Shown: piece by piece, positions 44,109-53,442 of the stretch
How the letters are laid out: each line of letters opens with the position of its first letter
How positions within the stretch are numbered: the stretch's first letter is position 1
Source: an uncultured Croceitalea sp.
GTDB lineage: Bacteria; Bacteroidota; Bacteroidia; Flavobacteriales; Flavobacteriaceae
Reading direction: 5' to 3'
DNA: 64,000 nt
Assembly: GCA_947495075.1 (NCBI GenBank)
Contig: CANLXH010000001.1
Location: 682,001-746,000, forward strand
Translations under genes and position numbers: made by a program
The notes under the pieces: model-generated
Seen by the model: the letters and a program-made list of their open reading frames with translations, nothing else
Told to the model about the DNA's origin: nothing
Databases searched by the model: none

Positions 44109-45097
44109 GCTATACTATAAACGGTATCCAACAAATAGGCATTGGTGTTGATGATGCTAAAACTGTATTTAATTGGTATAAAAATAACCTTGGCTTTGAT
44201 ATTTTAGTCTTTGAGGATAAATCTGAAGCTAAGTTAATGACAAAGTATACCAATAATGAAGTTATGCGGAGGTATGCTCTTTTATCTATGAATATGTTGG
44301 GTGGTGGTGGTATAGAAATTTGGCAGTTCACTAATAGAACCCCCAAAACTCAGATAAAACCATTTAAACTAGGAGACCTAGGTATTAATGTAATGAAACT
44401 CCGCACAACTAACATTGGCGAGAAAACTTATATAGAAGACCCTTGGGGTAATTGGATACATTTGGTTAAGGATGACTACATTTTTTGTGATACAAAAAGA
44501 GGTCAAGGTGGAGTTTTAGGAGCCATTTTAGGCGTATCTAATATGGAAAAATCCATAGAATTTTATAGTACTATTTTTGGATTCGATAAAGTATGCTTAG
44601 ATGCAGTAGGAGTATTTAAAGAGTTTAAGGAGCTTCCGGGTGGTAATTCCAGATTTAGAAGAGTTTTACTTAGTAGAAGTGAAAAGAAAGTAGGTGGCTT
44701 TGGTAAATTATTCGGTCCCATACAATTGGAACTTATTCAAGATTTGGATAATGTACATTCTAAAATATATAAGGATAGGTTGTGGGGAGATTTGGGTTAC
44801 ATTCATTTGTGTTTTGATGTTGCTGGAATGGATAATCTTAAAAAAGCATCAGAAAGGATAGGGTATTCTTTTACTGTAGATAGTTCAAATAGTTTTAATA
44901 TGGGTGAGGCTGCAGGACGATTTGGATATATTGAGGATCCAGATGGTACTTTAATAGAAATGGTAGAAACGCACAAGGTTCCAATACTAAAAAAGCTAGG
45001 AATTTTCATTAATTTAAAAAAGAGAAATCCTGAAAAACCCTTACCAAATTGGATTGTTAAAGCGATGAAGATTCATCGTAAAGTAGAGGATTTATAA
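44105..45097 (+). CDS. two-domain VOC-family protein
   Basis: A 330-residue protein with two vicinal-oxygen-chelate domains. Domain 1 (about 1-125): INGIQQIGIGVDDAKTVFNW with the final IEDPWGNWIHLV. Domain 2 (about 140-300): AILGVSNMEKSIEFYSTIFG and YIEDPDGTLIEMVET. It uses a TTG start at 44105 that overlaps the TGA stop of the glycosyltransferase (TTGA). A glyoxalase, dioxygenase or isomerase activity is possible; metal residues (H/E) are only partly clear. Confidence 0.87.
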   Translation: MSYTINGIQQIGIGVDDAKTVFNWYKNNLGFDILVFEDKSEAKLMTKYTNNEVMRRYALLSMNMLGGGGIEIWQFTNRTPKTQIKPFKLGDLGINVMKLRTTNIGEKTYIEDPWGNWIHLVKDDYIFCDTKRGQGGVLGAILGVSNMEKSIEFYSTIFGFDKVCLDAVGVFKEFKELPGGNSRFRRVLLSRSEKKVGGFGKLFGPIQLELIQDLDNVHSKIYKDRLWGDLGYIHLCFDVAGMDNLKKASERIGYSFTVDSSNSFNMGEAAGRFGYIEDPDGTLIEMVETHKVPILKKLGIFINLKKRNPEKPLPNWIVKAMKIHRKVEDL

Positions 45098-45099
45098 TA

Positions 45100-45285
45100 C
45101 TAACTTTTCTGTGTGATATTTCTAATTAACCCTATTCCAGAGAAGAAAAATAATATACCTAAAGCACCATAAATAACCATAGCCCTGATATTTTCACTAT
45201 TATTTCCATATAAGATTGCAGTATATATTAACCCACCGATGCCCGCTAAGGTTAATATAGAACCAAAAATTTTCTTTATATCCAT
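45100..45285 (-). CDS. small two-helix membrane protein
   Basis: A 61-residue protein: MDIKKIFGSILTLAGIGGLI, a polar loop YGNNSENIRAMV, a second helix ILFFFSGIGLIRN, and a basic end. Two membrane helices with a very short loop. I recall similar small proteins in Flavobacteriia, without a named function. It ends two bases from the convergent VOC stop and its start is 22 bases downstream of the cysteine hydrolase stop on the same strand, so it may be cotranscribed with that gene. Confidence 0.75.
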   Translation of the reverse strand: MDIKKIFGSILTLAGIGGLIYTAILYGNNSENIRAMVIYGALGILFFFSGIGLIRNITQKS

Positions 45286-45307
45286 GGATGAAAAATACTA
45301 AAAAATA

Positions 45308-45883
45308 TCAATTTGAATCTAGTTTGGAAAGTAAATCATCAGTATTAAGAACGGTAGCAAATTCTCCATTAAGACTAGCAAGAGCGGTTTGATGTATAAG
45401 TTCTGCATTAAATTTTTCTCCATTTAAGCCAATTCTATCAAAAGTTGCTGTGGCATCAGAAATCAAGAAGGTCTCAAAATCCAGATTGCCAGCCATTCTT
45501 GTAGTGGTAGAAATACAATGGTTAGTAGTTAAGCCAGCTATCACAAGTGTTGAAATTTCCTTTTCTCTAAGTTTTTGTTCTAAGTTGGTGCCAATAAAAG
45601 CACTATTTACATCTTTTACAATTACAGGCTCTTTAGGGTTAGGTTTTATTAGATCTTGTAATTCAAATCCAGGTTTTGAAGGATGTAAAGGTGAATCTGG
45701 GTCTTGGGACCCATGCATAATATGAAAAACCGGAAGACCAAGATTGCGCCATTTTTCAAGTAGTAAAGAGCATTTTAACTCTGCATCTTTGTTGTTTCTA
45801 TTGCCACCCCAGTGTTCTTCATTTTCAAATCCTTTTTGGATGTCTACTAATAGAAGAGCAGGTTTTTTTTGGATAAAGTTCAT
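45308..45883 (-). CDS. cysteine hydrolase (isochorismatase-like)
   Basis: A 191-residue isochorismatase-fold hydrolase. The catalytic triad is visible: Asp in ALLLVDIQKGF (D13), Lys in PVIVKDVNSAF and Cys in GLTTNHCISTTTRMA. This family includes nicotinamidases and other amide hydrolases. Substrate unknown; nicotinamidase cannot be claimed because the metal-site residues are not all recognisable. Five bases separate it from the anti-sigma gene. Confidence 0.92.
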   Translation of the reverse strand: MNFIQKKPALLLVDIQKGFENEEHWGGNRNNKDAELKCSLLLEKWRNLGLPVFHIMHGSQDPDSPLHPSKPGFELQDLIKPNPKEPVIVKDVNSAFIGTNLEQKLREKEISTLVIAGLTTNHCISTTTRMAGNLDFETFLISDATATFDRIGLNGEKFNAELIHQTALASLNGEFATVLNTDDLLSKLDSN

Positions 45884-45888
45884 CTATT

Positions 45889-46680
45889 CTATGTGGTTAT
45901 TGCACCTAAGGTATATAATTGTTCTAATGTAGGAGATTTACTTCCGCCTTCTGGTTCTAGGGTAATTCCAAACGCTTCGGTTTCATTAGCATTAGGTAAT
46001 TCAAAAACTCGATTTTCGTTATTCATAAAGTCATCTAAGAGTCCAACACTGGTCGGCGTTAGCGGGTTTAGTTTAAGCGACCAAACTTGATACGTAAAAC
46101 CAGGTGGTGGTTCCGGTAAACCTTGAGCGTCTATAAATACCTTTTGTTGCTCCTTGTTCCAATATGCTTTTGCAAAAGAAGTAGGGGAGATTGTTTGTCC
46201 TCCAAGAGAGACAACAGTCACGTTTTTATCACGAAGTTGGTTTAGTATATTGTTTTTATCTGTTACTTCCCCTCTAATGTCAAGTATTTGTTCTTCAAGT
46301 GTCTGTTTTTCTCCGCTTGTTATTTCAATTTCAGATTTTAACTTGTCATTTTCTAAATACATCCAGATTAAACCAACTGCAAAAATAATAGATGCTGCCC
46401 ACCCTAAATAACTTGTCCAAGGGGTTGTCTTTATTTCTTTGGTTTGTATTGAGACTACTTTACCTACTCTTGATTTAACTTTTTTAAAGCTATTTTTGGC
46501 TAAACCAGGAGAAGATTTTTCGCTTATTACAAGAATACTTGCTTCTATTGCCTCTATTTCAGCTTTAATTTCAGGATACTTTTGGGCATAGCCATGTATC
46601 TCTAGATTTTGCTCTTCAGAGAGTATTCCTGCAACATAAAGTTCCAGAATTCCAGATGCTATGTACTTCTTGACATCCAT
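45889..46680 (-). CDS. anti-sigma factor
   Basis: A 263-residue protein; I start it at 46680 (MDVKKYIASGILELYVAG), because the ATG overlaps the sigma stop as TAATG. The N-terminal 90 residues form a helical anti-sigma domain (EEQNLEIHGYAQKYPEIKAE), a single membrane helix lies near 110-127 (YLGWAASIIFAVGLIWMY), and a coiled coil precedes an RskA-like C-terminal periplasmic domain (VSLGGQTISPTSFAKAYWNK). It should bind the sigma factor encoded upstream. Confidence 0.92.
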   Translation of the reverse strand: MDVKKYIASGILELYVAGILSEEQNLEIHGYAQKYPEIKAEIEAIEASILVISEKSSPGLAKNSFKKVKSRVGKVVSIQTKEIKTTPWTSYLGWAASIIFAVGLIWMYLENDKLKSEIEITSGEKQTLEEQILDIRGEVTDKNNILNQLRDKNVTVVSLGGQTISPTSFAKAYWNKEQQKVFIDAQGLPEPPPGFTYQVWSLKLNPLTPTSVGLLDDFMNNENRVFELPNANETEAFGITLEPEGGSKSPTLEQLYTLGAITT

Positions 46681-47225
46681 TATATATTCATATTTTCTCT
46701 TATTTGAGAAATACAACTTCTATTGCGTGTTTTTACAGTACCTATAGGTATATCTAATTCTTCTGCAGCTTCTTTTTGGGTAAAACCCTGAAAATAAAGC
46801 AAACTGATTATCTGAACACATTTTTCTTTTAGATTGATTAGTAAATTTTTAAGACCAATGGTGTCCATTTTTCCTTCCAAATCTTCACTACCTTCCAAAA
46901 TACCTACGAAGTATTCTGTGCTTAGGTTTTTCTTTTGTTGCTTATGAGATTTAGACCTCACTTCATCGATGGCGGCATTACGTGCTATATTCAAAAGCCA
47001 AGTAAAAAAACGTCCTTTAGAAGAATTATAGCTTTCTGATTTCTCCCAAATTTTCACAAAAACATCTTGGCAAATTTCCTGTGCGCGTTCAGGATTACGA
47101 ATTATAGTATTTATAACACCATAAATATTTTCAGAATACATAGCATACAGTTTTTCAAAAGCAGAAACTTCCTTATTTTGAAATTTTTGTATGAGTAATT
47201 CTAATTCCATATACTTACTTAACAA
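46680..47225 (-). CDS. ECF-type RNA polymerase sigma factor
   Basis: A 181-residue sigma-70 family protein. Region 2 is AFEKLYAMYSENIYGVINTI with FFTWLLNIARNAAIDEVRSK, and region 4 is LLYFQGFTQKEAAEELDIPI followed by GTVKTRNRSC. It resembles the sigma factor of the SigK-RskA pairing of Bacteroidota. It is coupled to its anti-sigma gene. The inducing signal and regulon are not visible; sodC upstream could belong to it. Confidence 0.94.
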   Translation of the reverse strand: MLSKYMELELLIQKFQNKEVSAFEKLYAMYSENIYGVINTIIRNPERAQEICQDVFVKIWEKSESYNSSKGRFFTWLLNIARNAAIDEVRSKSHKQQKKNLSTEYFVGILEGSEDLEGKMDTIGLKNLLINLKEKCVQIISLLYFQGFTQKEAAEELDIPIGTVKTRNRSCISQIRENMNI

Positions 47226-47230
47226 ATATA

Positions 47231-47260
47231 AAAAAGGCTCCTGTTAAGAAGCCTTTTTTT
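47231..47260 (-). terminator. terminator after sodC
   Basis: Stem AAAAAGGCT (47231-47239) and AGCCTTTTT (47250-47258). On the minus strand the stem is followed by a T run, 19 bases past the sodC stop. It separates sodC from the sigma gene. Confidence 0.83.
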
Positions 47261-47278
47261 ATCGTTTTTAAAATATTA

Positions 47279-47866
47279 TTATTGAATAATACCTGTGCAT
47301 GCGACTCTTGCGCCAGCTGCACCACTTGGCTGTGAAGTAAAATCATCGACTCCTTGGTGTACAATTACTGCTTTACCAACAATATTTTTAGTTTCATCAT
47401 CACATCCAATGCACCACTCGCTCGTTTCAAATTCTACTTTGGCATTTCCTTCGGCATTAGCATCAAAATTCCCAATATCACCTTTGTGGTATCCACCTTC
47501 AGCACCCCATGCAGCATGAGGCTGAAAAGTTGGATTCCAATGTCCTCCGGTAGATTTTCCGTCAGCAGATGAACAATCTGCTTTTTCATGAATATGTATC
47601 GCATGTTTGCCCTCGGTTAGACCAGAAAGGGAAGCCATCATTTTTACTTCGCCATTTTCTTCTGTAAAAGTAACTTCTCCACTAATACCACTATCATTTT
47701 TAGGTTCCATTTGAAACTTGATAGATTCAACTTGTACTTCTTTAACTACTTTTTCAACTGCCTCTTCCACCTCTTCAGAAGCATTTTCAGTTTCTTTTTT
47801 GACTTCCTTGCAACTAAATGCGGTGAATAATAAGAGGACCAAAGGAAGTGCAATTAATTTTTTCAT
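47279..47866 (-). CDS. sodC: Cu,Zn superoxide dismutase
   Basis: A 195-residue lipoprotein (FTAFSCKEV, Cys near 19) with an acidic linker (SEEVEEAVEK). The SodC domain has copper/zinc ligands in HAIHIHEKADCSS, GGHWNP, HAAWGAEGGYHKGDIGN and VIVHQGVDDF, and the disulfide cysteines in ADCSS and RVACTG. It removes superoxide in the periplasm or on the surface. All ligand motifs are intact. Confidence 0.96.
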   Translation of the reverse strand: MKKLIALPLVLLLFTAFSCKEVKKETENASEEVEEAVEKVVKEVQVESIKFQMEPKNDSGISGEVTFTEENGEVKMMASLSGLTEGKHAIHIHEKADCSSADGKSTGGHWNPTFQPHAAWGAEGGYHKGDIGNFDANAEGNAKVEFETSEWCIGCDDETKNIVGKAVIVHQGVDDFTSQPSGAAGARVACTGIIQ

Positions 47867-47955
47867 CGTAAGTGTTTTTTATAGGTTTGGCACTAATTTA
47901 CAGAATATATCTACAGTGTCAATATTTTTGATTGTATCTAAGTTTATTTAGAAAC

Positions 47956-47985
47956 AAAAAAGGCCATCTATTGATGACCTTTTTT
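47956..47985 (-). terminator. terminator after the M16 protease gene
   Basis: Stem AAAAAAGGcCATC (47956-47968) and GATGaCCTTTTTT (47973-47985), one mismatch and a four-base loop, with a T run on either strand. It is 17 bases after the minus-strand stop at 48002. Confidence 0.82.
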
Positions 47986-48001
47986 CTATGATAAAATAAT
48001 A

Positions 48002-50836
48002 CTATTTTGTTTCTTCTGGCATTAAGATACCTAAGAAATAATTTTCGTCAAGGTAAGTTTTGGCAACTTTCTGCAATTCACTTGGTTTTAAGTTATTTAT
48101 TTTGTCTTCATATAAAAGCATTGAATTTGGGTCTCTATCTTCTTGATGAGCTCTTAAGAGATTGTCTATCCAAAACTTATTGGTTTTAATTGTCTCTTTA
48201 CGTTGTACTAAATACGTCTCTTTAACTTTGGCCATGTCTTGCTCTGAAACGCCATCATTTTTTATTTTCTCTACTTCCGCTAATGCTGCAGCTACTAGTT
48301 TATCTACGTTTTCTGGTCCACATGGGAATGAAATACGAAATGTTAGATTTGAAAAAGACATTTTACTTAAGCTTCCACGTGCTCCAACACCATAAACCCC
48401 ACCTTCTTCTTCACGTAGTTTTTCAACTAATTTAATAGTCAAAACCTCGCCTAATGCACCAACTGCCAATGCTGTATTACCATCGTAAGGAATCTCTTCT
48501 TCCCAAACTATAGATACGTTACTTTTAGGGTCTTTACCTCGGTTTACAACATGTTTTTGAAATGTATCTTTTCTTCTAAACTTTGTTGGGATAAACTTTT
48601 CATTACTATTTGTCCCTGGTAAAGAAGCTAAGTATTTCTTGGCAAAATCTATAACGTTAGCTTCATCTACGTTACCTACTAAGAAATAGTTGAAATCCCC
48701 AGCATCTGCGAAGCGTTCTTGATATTTTTTATAGGCTAAATCATAATCGGCAGCATCCATTTTTTCAGCAGTAGGAAAACCAGTATATCTAGAATTCCCT
48801 TCATTTCTTATTTTTCCAATTTGGTCTTGAAAATAGAATTGTGGATTAGCCATAAGATTACCTAAGAAGCTTTTTTGCTTTGTAATAAAGGAGTTATAAG
48901 CTTCATTATCCTTATTTAATGCGGTAAAATAAAGATGTACCATTTGGAATAACGTTTCCAAATCTTTTGGCGCAGCTGAACCTCTAAAGTTTTCACTGAA
49001 ACTTCCAATCGATGGTGAAACATTAGCAATCTTACCGCTCATGAATTTATTAATATCTGTTAATGACAAACCACCAATACCGGCTTGTGAAAGACCACCA
49101 TTTGCAAAAGATGTAGCTATAAAATCTTTATCAGAATATAAACTTGTACCACCCGGGCTATAAGCTCTAAATAAAACTTCATCATTTTTAAAATCAGTCT
49201 TTTTGTAGGTTAAGGTAGCACCGTTACTTAAAATTAGTGTCGTAGTACCTAATTTAGTATTCTGAGTTGTTTTTGTAATTGCACCCGGAGTTGGTATTTT
49301 TTCAATTAATTCTGTTCTTACTGCTTCATCTTCGTAGCCTTTAAGATCAGCGGTCTCGATTTCTTTTAAAAGCACCTTTACTTCGTCTTCTGTTACTTGT
49401 TTTAAACCTTCTTTCTCTGGACCGGTTAAAATAATAACCCTGTTATCGTCATGTAAAAAGTCATTAATCAATGCGCTAATTTCTTTTAATTGAATAGTAG
49501 GTAACAGCTTTTTAGTCATATCAAAAGACCATTCGATCCCTGGGATGGGATTATTGTCTAAATAATTACTCACATATGAACCGACTATTCTTCCACTTTC
49601 TTGTTTATCTCTATCATTAAATTGCTTTTCTAGACGAGCTAAAAGATTTTTTTTGGCACGATCAAATTCTCCTTTTTGAAACCCGAAGCGCTTTACTCTT
49701 TCGTTCTCTTCTAAAATAGCACGAAGACCTTTAAGCTGTCCATCAGGACTTGTGTTTGCTATTGATTGATATGCATTTTTGGTTCTAGCAAATGTGCCTC
49801 TATAATATGAAAAACCAAAGACAAAAGGAGGATTAGCACTGTTCCTTAATTCACTTAATCGATTATTAATAAGTGTAGAAAACAAGTCTTTAACAAGCGA
49901 TTCACGATAGTCACTAACTGTTTTAACCTCTGGTGCTTCATATCTATCTTTATACATCACCTGTACACGACTAAAAGCTGCTTCTTTGTCTGAAGCTATG
50001 GCTATAAAAGTTTCCTCATGGTTAGGTAATTCGTAAGCCTCTCTTTTTACAGGATTTTTTGCTTCTGGAATTCCTGAAAAATGGTCTTTGATTTTTTTCT
50101 CCATAGTTGCCACATCTAAATCTCCAACGGCAACAACTGCCATTAAATCTGGGCGATACCATGTATTGTAATAATCGCGAACATCATCGTAAGAAAAATT
50201 TTCTAAGTTTTCTTTGGTACCTATAGGAAGGCGGTCTGCGTATTTAGAACCATACATCATTTTAGGGAGCGTAATGCGCTGCATACGTTCATTAGCACCA
50301 AGTCTAAGACGTAATTCTTCTAGAACAACCCCTCGTTCACCATCAATCGCCTCTTCTGATAAAGTAGTATTATGTGCCCAATCTTCTAATATCTGAAAAC
50401 CTTTTTCCAGTTTTTCTGGGTCATCACTGGGAATCGGCAAAATGTATACTGTTTCATCAAAACTGGTATAAGCATTTAAATCTGCACCAAATTTGACACC
50501 AATGCTCTGCAAATAATCGACAAGGTCGTTTTTTTCAAAATTCTTTGTGCCGTTAAAATTCATATGTTCCATGAAATGAGCCAGACCTAATTGGCGTTCA
50601 GTTTCCATGATAGAACCTGCATTTACGGCTAGGCGCAACTCTACTTTATCTTCAGGCTTTCCGTTATTTCTGATGTAATAGGTTAAACCGTTATCAAGTT
50701 TACCAACTTTGACATTGGGGTCGGTTGGTATATTCCCTTCAGGAATAGCAGTGTTTTGTAACCCAGTATCGGTTTGAGCGAAAGTACTTACAGCAAATAA
50801 AAAAAGGATGCTGAAAGCTTTTAAACAATATGTCAT
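48002..50836 (-). CDS. M16-family zinc metalloprotease
   Basis: A 944-residue exported insulinase-type protease. Signal peptide 1-20. The inverted zinc motif HxxEH is H87-F-M-E90-H91, with a downstream Glu in DGERGVVLEELR. Two homologous halves follow, the second (about 520-940) without zinc ligands but with the FRISFPCGPE and ARGSL-type text of the C-terminal domain. It probably degrades oligopeptides in the periplasm. Full length and intact. Confidence 0.95.
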   Translation of the reverse strand: MTYCLKAFSILFLFAVSTFAQTDTGLQNTAIPEGNIPTDPNVKVGKLDNGLTYYIRNNGKPEDKVELRLAVNAGSIMETERQLGLAHFMEHMNFNGTKNFEKNDLVDYLQSIGVKFGADLNAYTSFDETVYILPIPSDDPEKLEKGFQILEDWAHNTTLSEEAIDGERGVVLEELRLRLGANERMQRITLPKMMYGSKYADRLPIGTKENLENFSYDDVRDYYNTWYRPDLMAVVAVGDLDVATMEKKIKDHFSGIPEAKNPVKREAYELPNHEETFIAIASDKEAAFSRVQVMYKDRYEAPEVKTVSDYRESLVKDLFSTLINNRLSELRNSANPPFVFGFSYYRGTFARTKNAYQSIANTSPDGQLKGLRAILEENERVKRFGFQKGEFDRAKKNLLARLEKQFNDRDKQESGRIVGSYVSNYLDNNPIPGIEWSFDMTKKLLPTIQLKEISALINDFLHDDNRVIILTGPEKEGLKQVTEDEVKVLLKEIETADLKGYEDEAVRTELIEKIPTPGAITKTTQNTKLGTTTLILSNGATLTYKKTDFKNDEVLFRAYSPGGTSLYSDKDFIATSFANGGLSQAGIGGLSLTDINKFMSGKIANVSPSIGSFSENFRGSAAPKDLETLFQMVHLYFTALNKDNEAYNSFITKQKSFLGNLMANPQFYFQDQIGKIRNEGNSRYTGFPTAEKMDAADYDLAYKKYQERFADAGDFNYFLVGNVDEANVIDFAKKYLASLPGTNSNEKFIPTKFRRKDTFQKHVVNRGKDPKSNVSIVWEEEIPYDGNTALAVGALGEVLTIKLVEKLREEEGGVYGVGARGSLSKMSFSNLTFRISFPCGPENVDKLVAAALAEVEKIKNDGVSEQDMAKVKETYLVQRKETIKTNKFWIDNLLRAHQEDRDPNSMLLYEDKINNLKPSELQKVAKTYLDENYFLGILMPEETK

Positions 50837-50905
50837 GAATTAGCTTTTTTATGTAGCTTGGAATATAAAGCTTAATTCTATAAAAGTGTGAAATTTATAT
50901 GATTT

Positions 50906-51390
50906 TTAATGAGACTTTAGCATTTCTCTAGGGTCTCGAATACCACGTTTTAGATTCTCACAAAGAAGCAATGTTTTGTCTATTCTTGTCTGTGAGTTTT
51001 TATAACGTGCAATGGCATATATTAGACCACGTTTCCTTCCGTTAGTAAGTGATTCAAAAATTTGATAGGCTTCATAATCACTTAACATTACAGCTTCAAA
51101 TTCTTCAGGGAGTTCTACACCGTATTTAGAGTTGTCCTCAAAGAATTGTAATTTAAAATAATCATTCGGAAAAATGCCTAGTTCTTTTTGGTAGCGTTTA
51201 CCAAACATCATATAATAACTTCCATTTCTTTTTGAATGGCTCCATGAAACCAAAGTTCTCTTTCTTCAAAAGACGCTTTTACCTTTACCCTTTTTAAGTT
51301 TTTTTCAAGAAAGGGTTTAATAATATCATCTGGAAGTAATAATGAATAAAAATTTCCAGTTATTGAAACTTCAAAAACGGGACTTTCCAT
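50906..51390 (-). pseudogene. DUF1905/YdeI-like gene with a frameshift
   Basis: Two overlapping minus-strand frames complete each other. The first (51390-51208, 60 residues) reads MESPVFEVSITGNFYSLLLP and then SFEERELWFHGAIQK. The second (51253-50906) continues as NGSYYMMFGKRYQKELGI and ends with IARYKNSQTRIDK and IRDPREMLK, typical of YdeI/OmpD-associated proteins. Adding one A in the A5 run opposite 51229-51233 gives HGAIQKRNGSYYMM and a product of about 161 residues with a DUF1905 and a YdeI part. It starts inside the stop of the hydrolase-OsmC gene (TAATG). Real frameshift or homopolymer error. Confidence 0.78.
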
Positions 51391-52607
51391 TACTCCACCA
51401 ATCTTGTAATGACTTGGGTTTCGCTATGCAAGGTTTTGTGTACAGGGCATTTATCTGCAATTTGCATAATTCTAGCTTTTTGCTTTTCATCTAAATCTCC
51501 GATGATTCTTATCTCCCTTTCAAATGTGTCTATTTTTGCTGAACTATCTTCACAGTTTTCACAATCCTTGGCATGGGAATTACTGTAAGAAGTATGGACT
51601 TCTACATTATCTACTTGCCAGTCTTTTCGTTTGGCATACATCTGAATTGTCATAACTGTACACGCAGACAAACCTGCAGAAACATATTCATATGGAGAAG
51701 GACCAAAATCATTACCTCCAAAATTTGTTGGTTCATCTGCCGTCATGTAATGATTACCTACTTTAAGCTTTGTTGTAAAACCATCTTCTGCATCTAAACT
51801 TGCGGCAACTTGATGTTTAGTCTTTAAATTATTATCTGGGGTATCACAATTCAGATATCTTTTTGCCCATGCTGCGATTACATCGCCAACATAAATAGAA
51901 TCCTCTTTTCTTGTCAATAAATGGTCAGCGCCATCTAAAGACACAAAACTTTTAGGGTGGTGCGCGGCAACATAAATTTCTTCAGCATTTTTGATGCCAA
52001 CGGTATCATCTTGTGGAGAATGCATCACAAGCAATGGTTTTCTTAAATTTTTTGCTGTTTCGGGTAAAGATTTGGTTTCTAAATCATCTATAAACTGTTT
52101 TTTTATTTTAAAATCGCGACCGCCAAGATTTATTACAGCCTCTCCTTCTTTTTTAATTTCTTCAAGACCACTCTTTAAAAGGTGTTTTACATGAATTGGA
52201 TTAGATGGAGCACCAACAGTTGCTACGGCTTGGACTGAAGGAATTTCGCTAGCTGCAAATATTATTGCGGCACCGCCCAAGGAATGTCCAATAAGGAGGG
52301 TAGGAGCTTGGTAGTTACTTTTTAAAAAATCGGCTGCAGCTACTAAATCTTCTACATTACCGGAGAAGTTTGTATCTGCAAAATCCCCATCGCTCTCTCC
52401 CAAACCTGTAAAATCAAAACGGAGTACTCCAAAGCCATTATAAGTAAGTGATTTACTAATATTTTTTACTGCTAGTAAGTTCTTGTTGCAGGTAAAACAA
52501 TGTGCAAAAAGCACATAATTATAAGGATGTCTATCTGCGGGTAATTCTAAACGGCCAATTAGTGACTGCCCATTTTTATTTTTAAAAGTTACTTTTTGAA
52601 GATTCAT
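51390..52607 (-). CDS. alpha/beta hydrolase-OsmC fusion
   Basis: I start at 52607 (MNLQKVTFKNKNGQSLIG), giving 405 residues; the longer frame adds an unlikely leader. Residues 1-250 are an alpha/beta hydrolase with nucleophile elbow GHSLGGAA. Residues about 265-405 are an OsmC-like domain with Cys residues in SAGLSACTVMTIQ and DKCPVHKTLH, the pair that reduces hydroperoxides. Fusions of this kind are a known group. It may act on an ester or peroxide in the cytosol. It overlaps the next gene as TAATG. Confidence 0.92.
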   Translation of the reverse strand: MNLQKVTFKNKNGQSLIGRLELPADRHPYNYVLFAHCFTCNKNLLAVKNISKSLTYNGFGVLRFDFTGLGESDGDFADTNFSGNVEDLVAAADFLKSNYQAPTLLIGHSLGGAAIIFAASEIPSVQAVATVGAPSNPIHVKHLLKSGLEEIKKEGEAVINLGGRDFKIKKQFIDDLETKSLPETAKNLRKPLLVMHSPQDDTVGIKNAEEIYVAAHHPKSFVSLDGADHLLTRKEDSIYVGDVIAAWAKRYLNCDTPDNNLKTKHQVAASLDAEDGFTTKLKVGNHYMTADEPTNFGGNDFGPSPYEYVSAGLSACTVMTIQMYAKRKDWQVDNVEVHTSYSNSHAKDCENCEDSSAKIDTFEREIRIIGDLDEKQKARIMQIADKCPVHKTLHSETQVITRLVE

Positions 52608-52697
52608 TATATCCTTAATTTTTGAACAAGTTACTGTTTGCCAATACAACAATCAAGGTATAATAAATAGTGAGATGAATTTTATGCCAATAGATGA

Positions 52698-53372
52698 TTA
52701 TTCTTCTGATAGTGTATAGGTTCTAGACTGGGACAACTCGGTTTTTACACCATACTTTGATATGGCCTGCATTTGAAACTTATATTTTCCAGGTATTTTA
52801 AGTGTGATTGTATAACTTCTAGAAGCTGCGGGAATTTCTTTTTCAGAAACAATCATCTCACCATTATCATATAATCTAAACCCGGCTAGGTCATCTACCC
52901 TATCCGAATATTTCCAGCTTAAGGTTATATCATTATTTTCTCTAGAACCATTTAAATTATAGAGGGCAGGTAATTTTCTAGTAGGTACATAGATTTCTAT
53001 TGTATCACTTATGGGAGACCTTTCATAAGAATATTCCTTTTTATATTTTGCTTCAACTTGAAATTTATAATTCCTTCCAAATAGGCTAGGAGCAGGATGA
53101 TAGTAGCTATTTTTTCTAATATCTATGGAACCCTGTTGAGCTAATACATCGCTAAATACTGTGGCATATATTAAATACTCAAGTTCTGCTATATCATCAT
53201 GAGGTTCGTCTCCCCATGTTAAATGGATAAATTGCTTGTTATCTTTAGTAACAATTTCAGCCTTAAGATTTTCTGGTTTCTGGGTTAATTTTTTTATTTG
53301 CTCATCTGTTAATTTTTGTGCTGAAAGCCCAAAACCTAAAAGAATAAAAACTATAGTAGAAAGAATACGCAT
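52698..53372 (-). CDS. exported fibronectin type III-like protein
   Basis: A 224-residue protein with a signal peptide (1-18). The first half (about 30-115) and second half (about 130-220) each look like a fibronectin type III or related beta-sandwich fold: KAEIVTKDNKQFIHLTWGDE and NDITLSWKYSDRVDDLAGFR. The ends are conventional. No catalytic residues are visible. It is likely a secreted or periplasmic binding protein; role unknown. Confidence 0.75.
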   Translation of the reverse strand: MRILSTIVFILLGFGLSAQKLTDEQIKKLTQKPENLKAEIVTKDNKQFIHLTWGDEPHDDIAELEYLIYATVFSDVLAQQGSIDIRKNSYYHPAPSLFGRNYKFQVEAKYKKEYSYERSPISDTIEIYVPTRKLPALYNLNGSRENNDITLSWKYSDRVDDLAGFRLYDNGEMIVSEKEIPAASRSYTITLKIPGKYKFQMQAISKYGVKTELSQSRTYTLSEE

Positions 53373-53442
53373 TTTGATATTTTTTTTTGCTATAAAATAA
53401 CGTGCAACTTTTTTAAAACGTATATACTTAAATTGATAGCTG

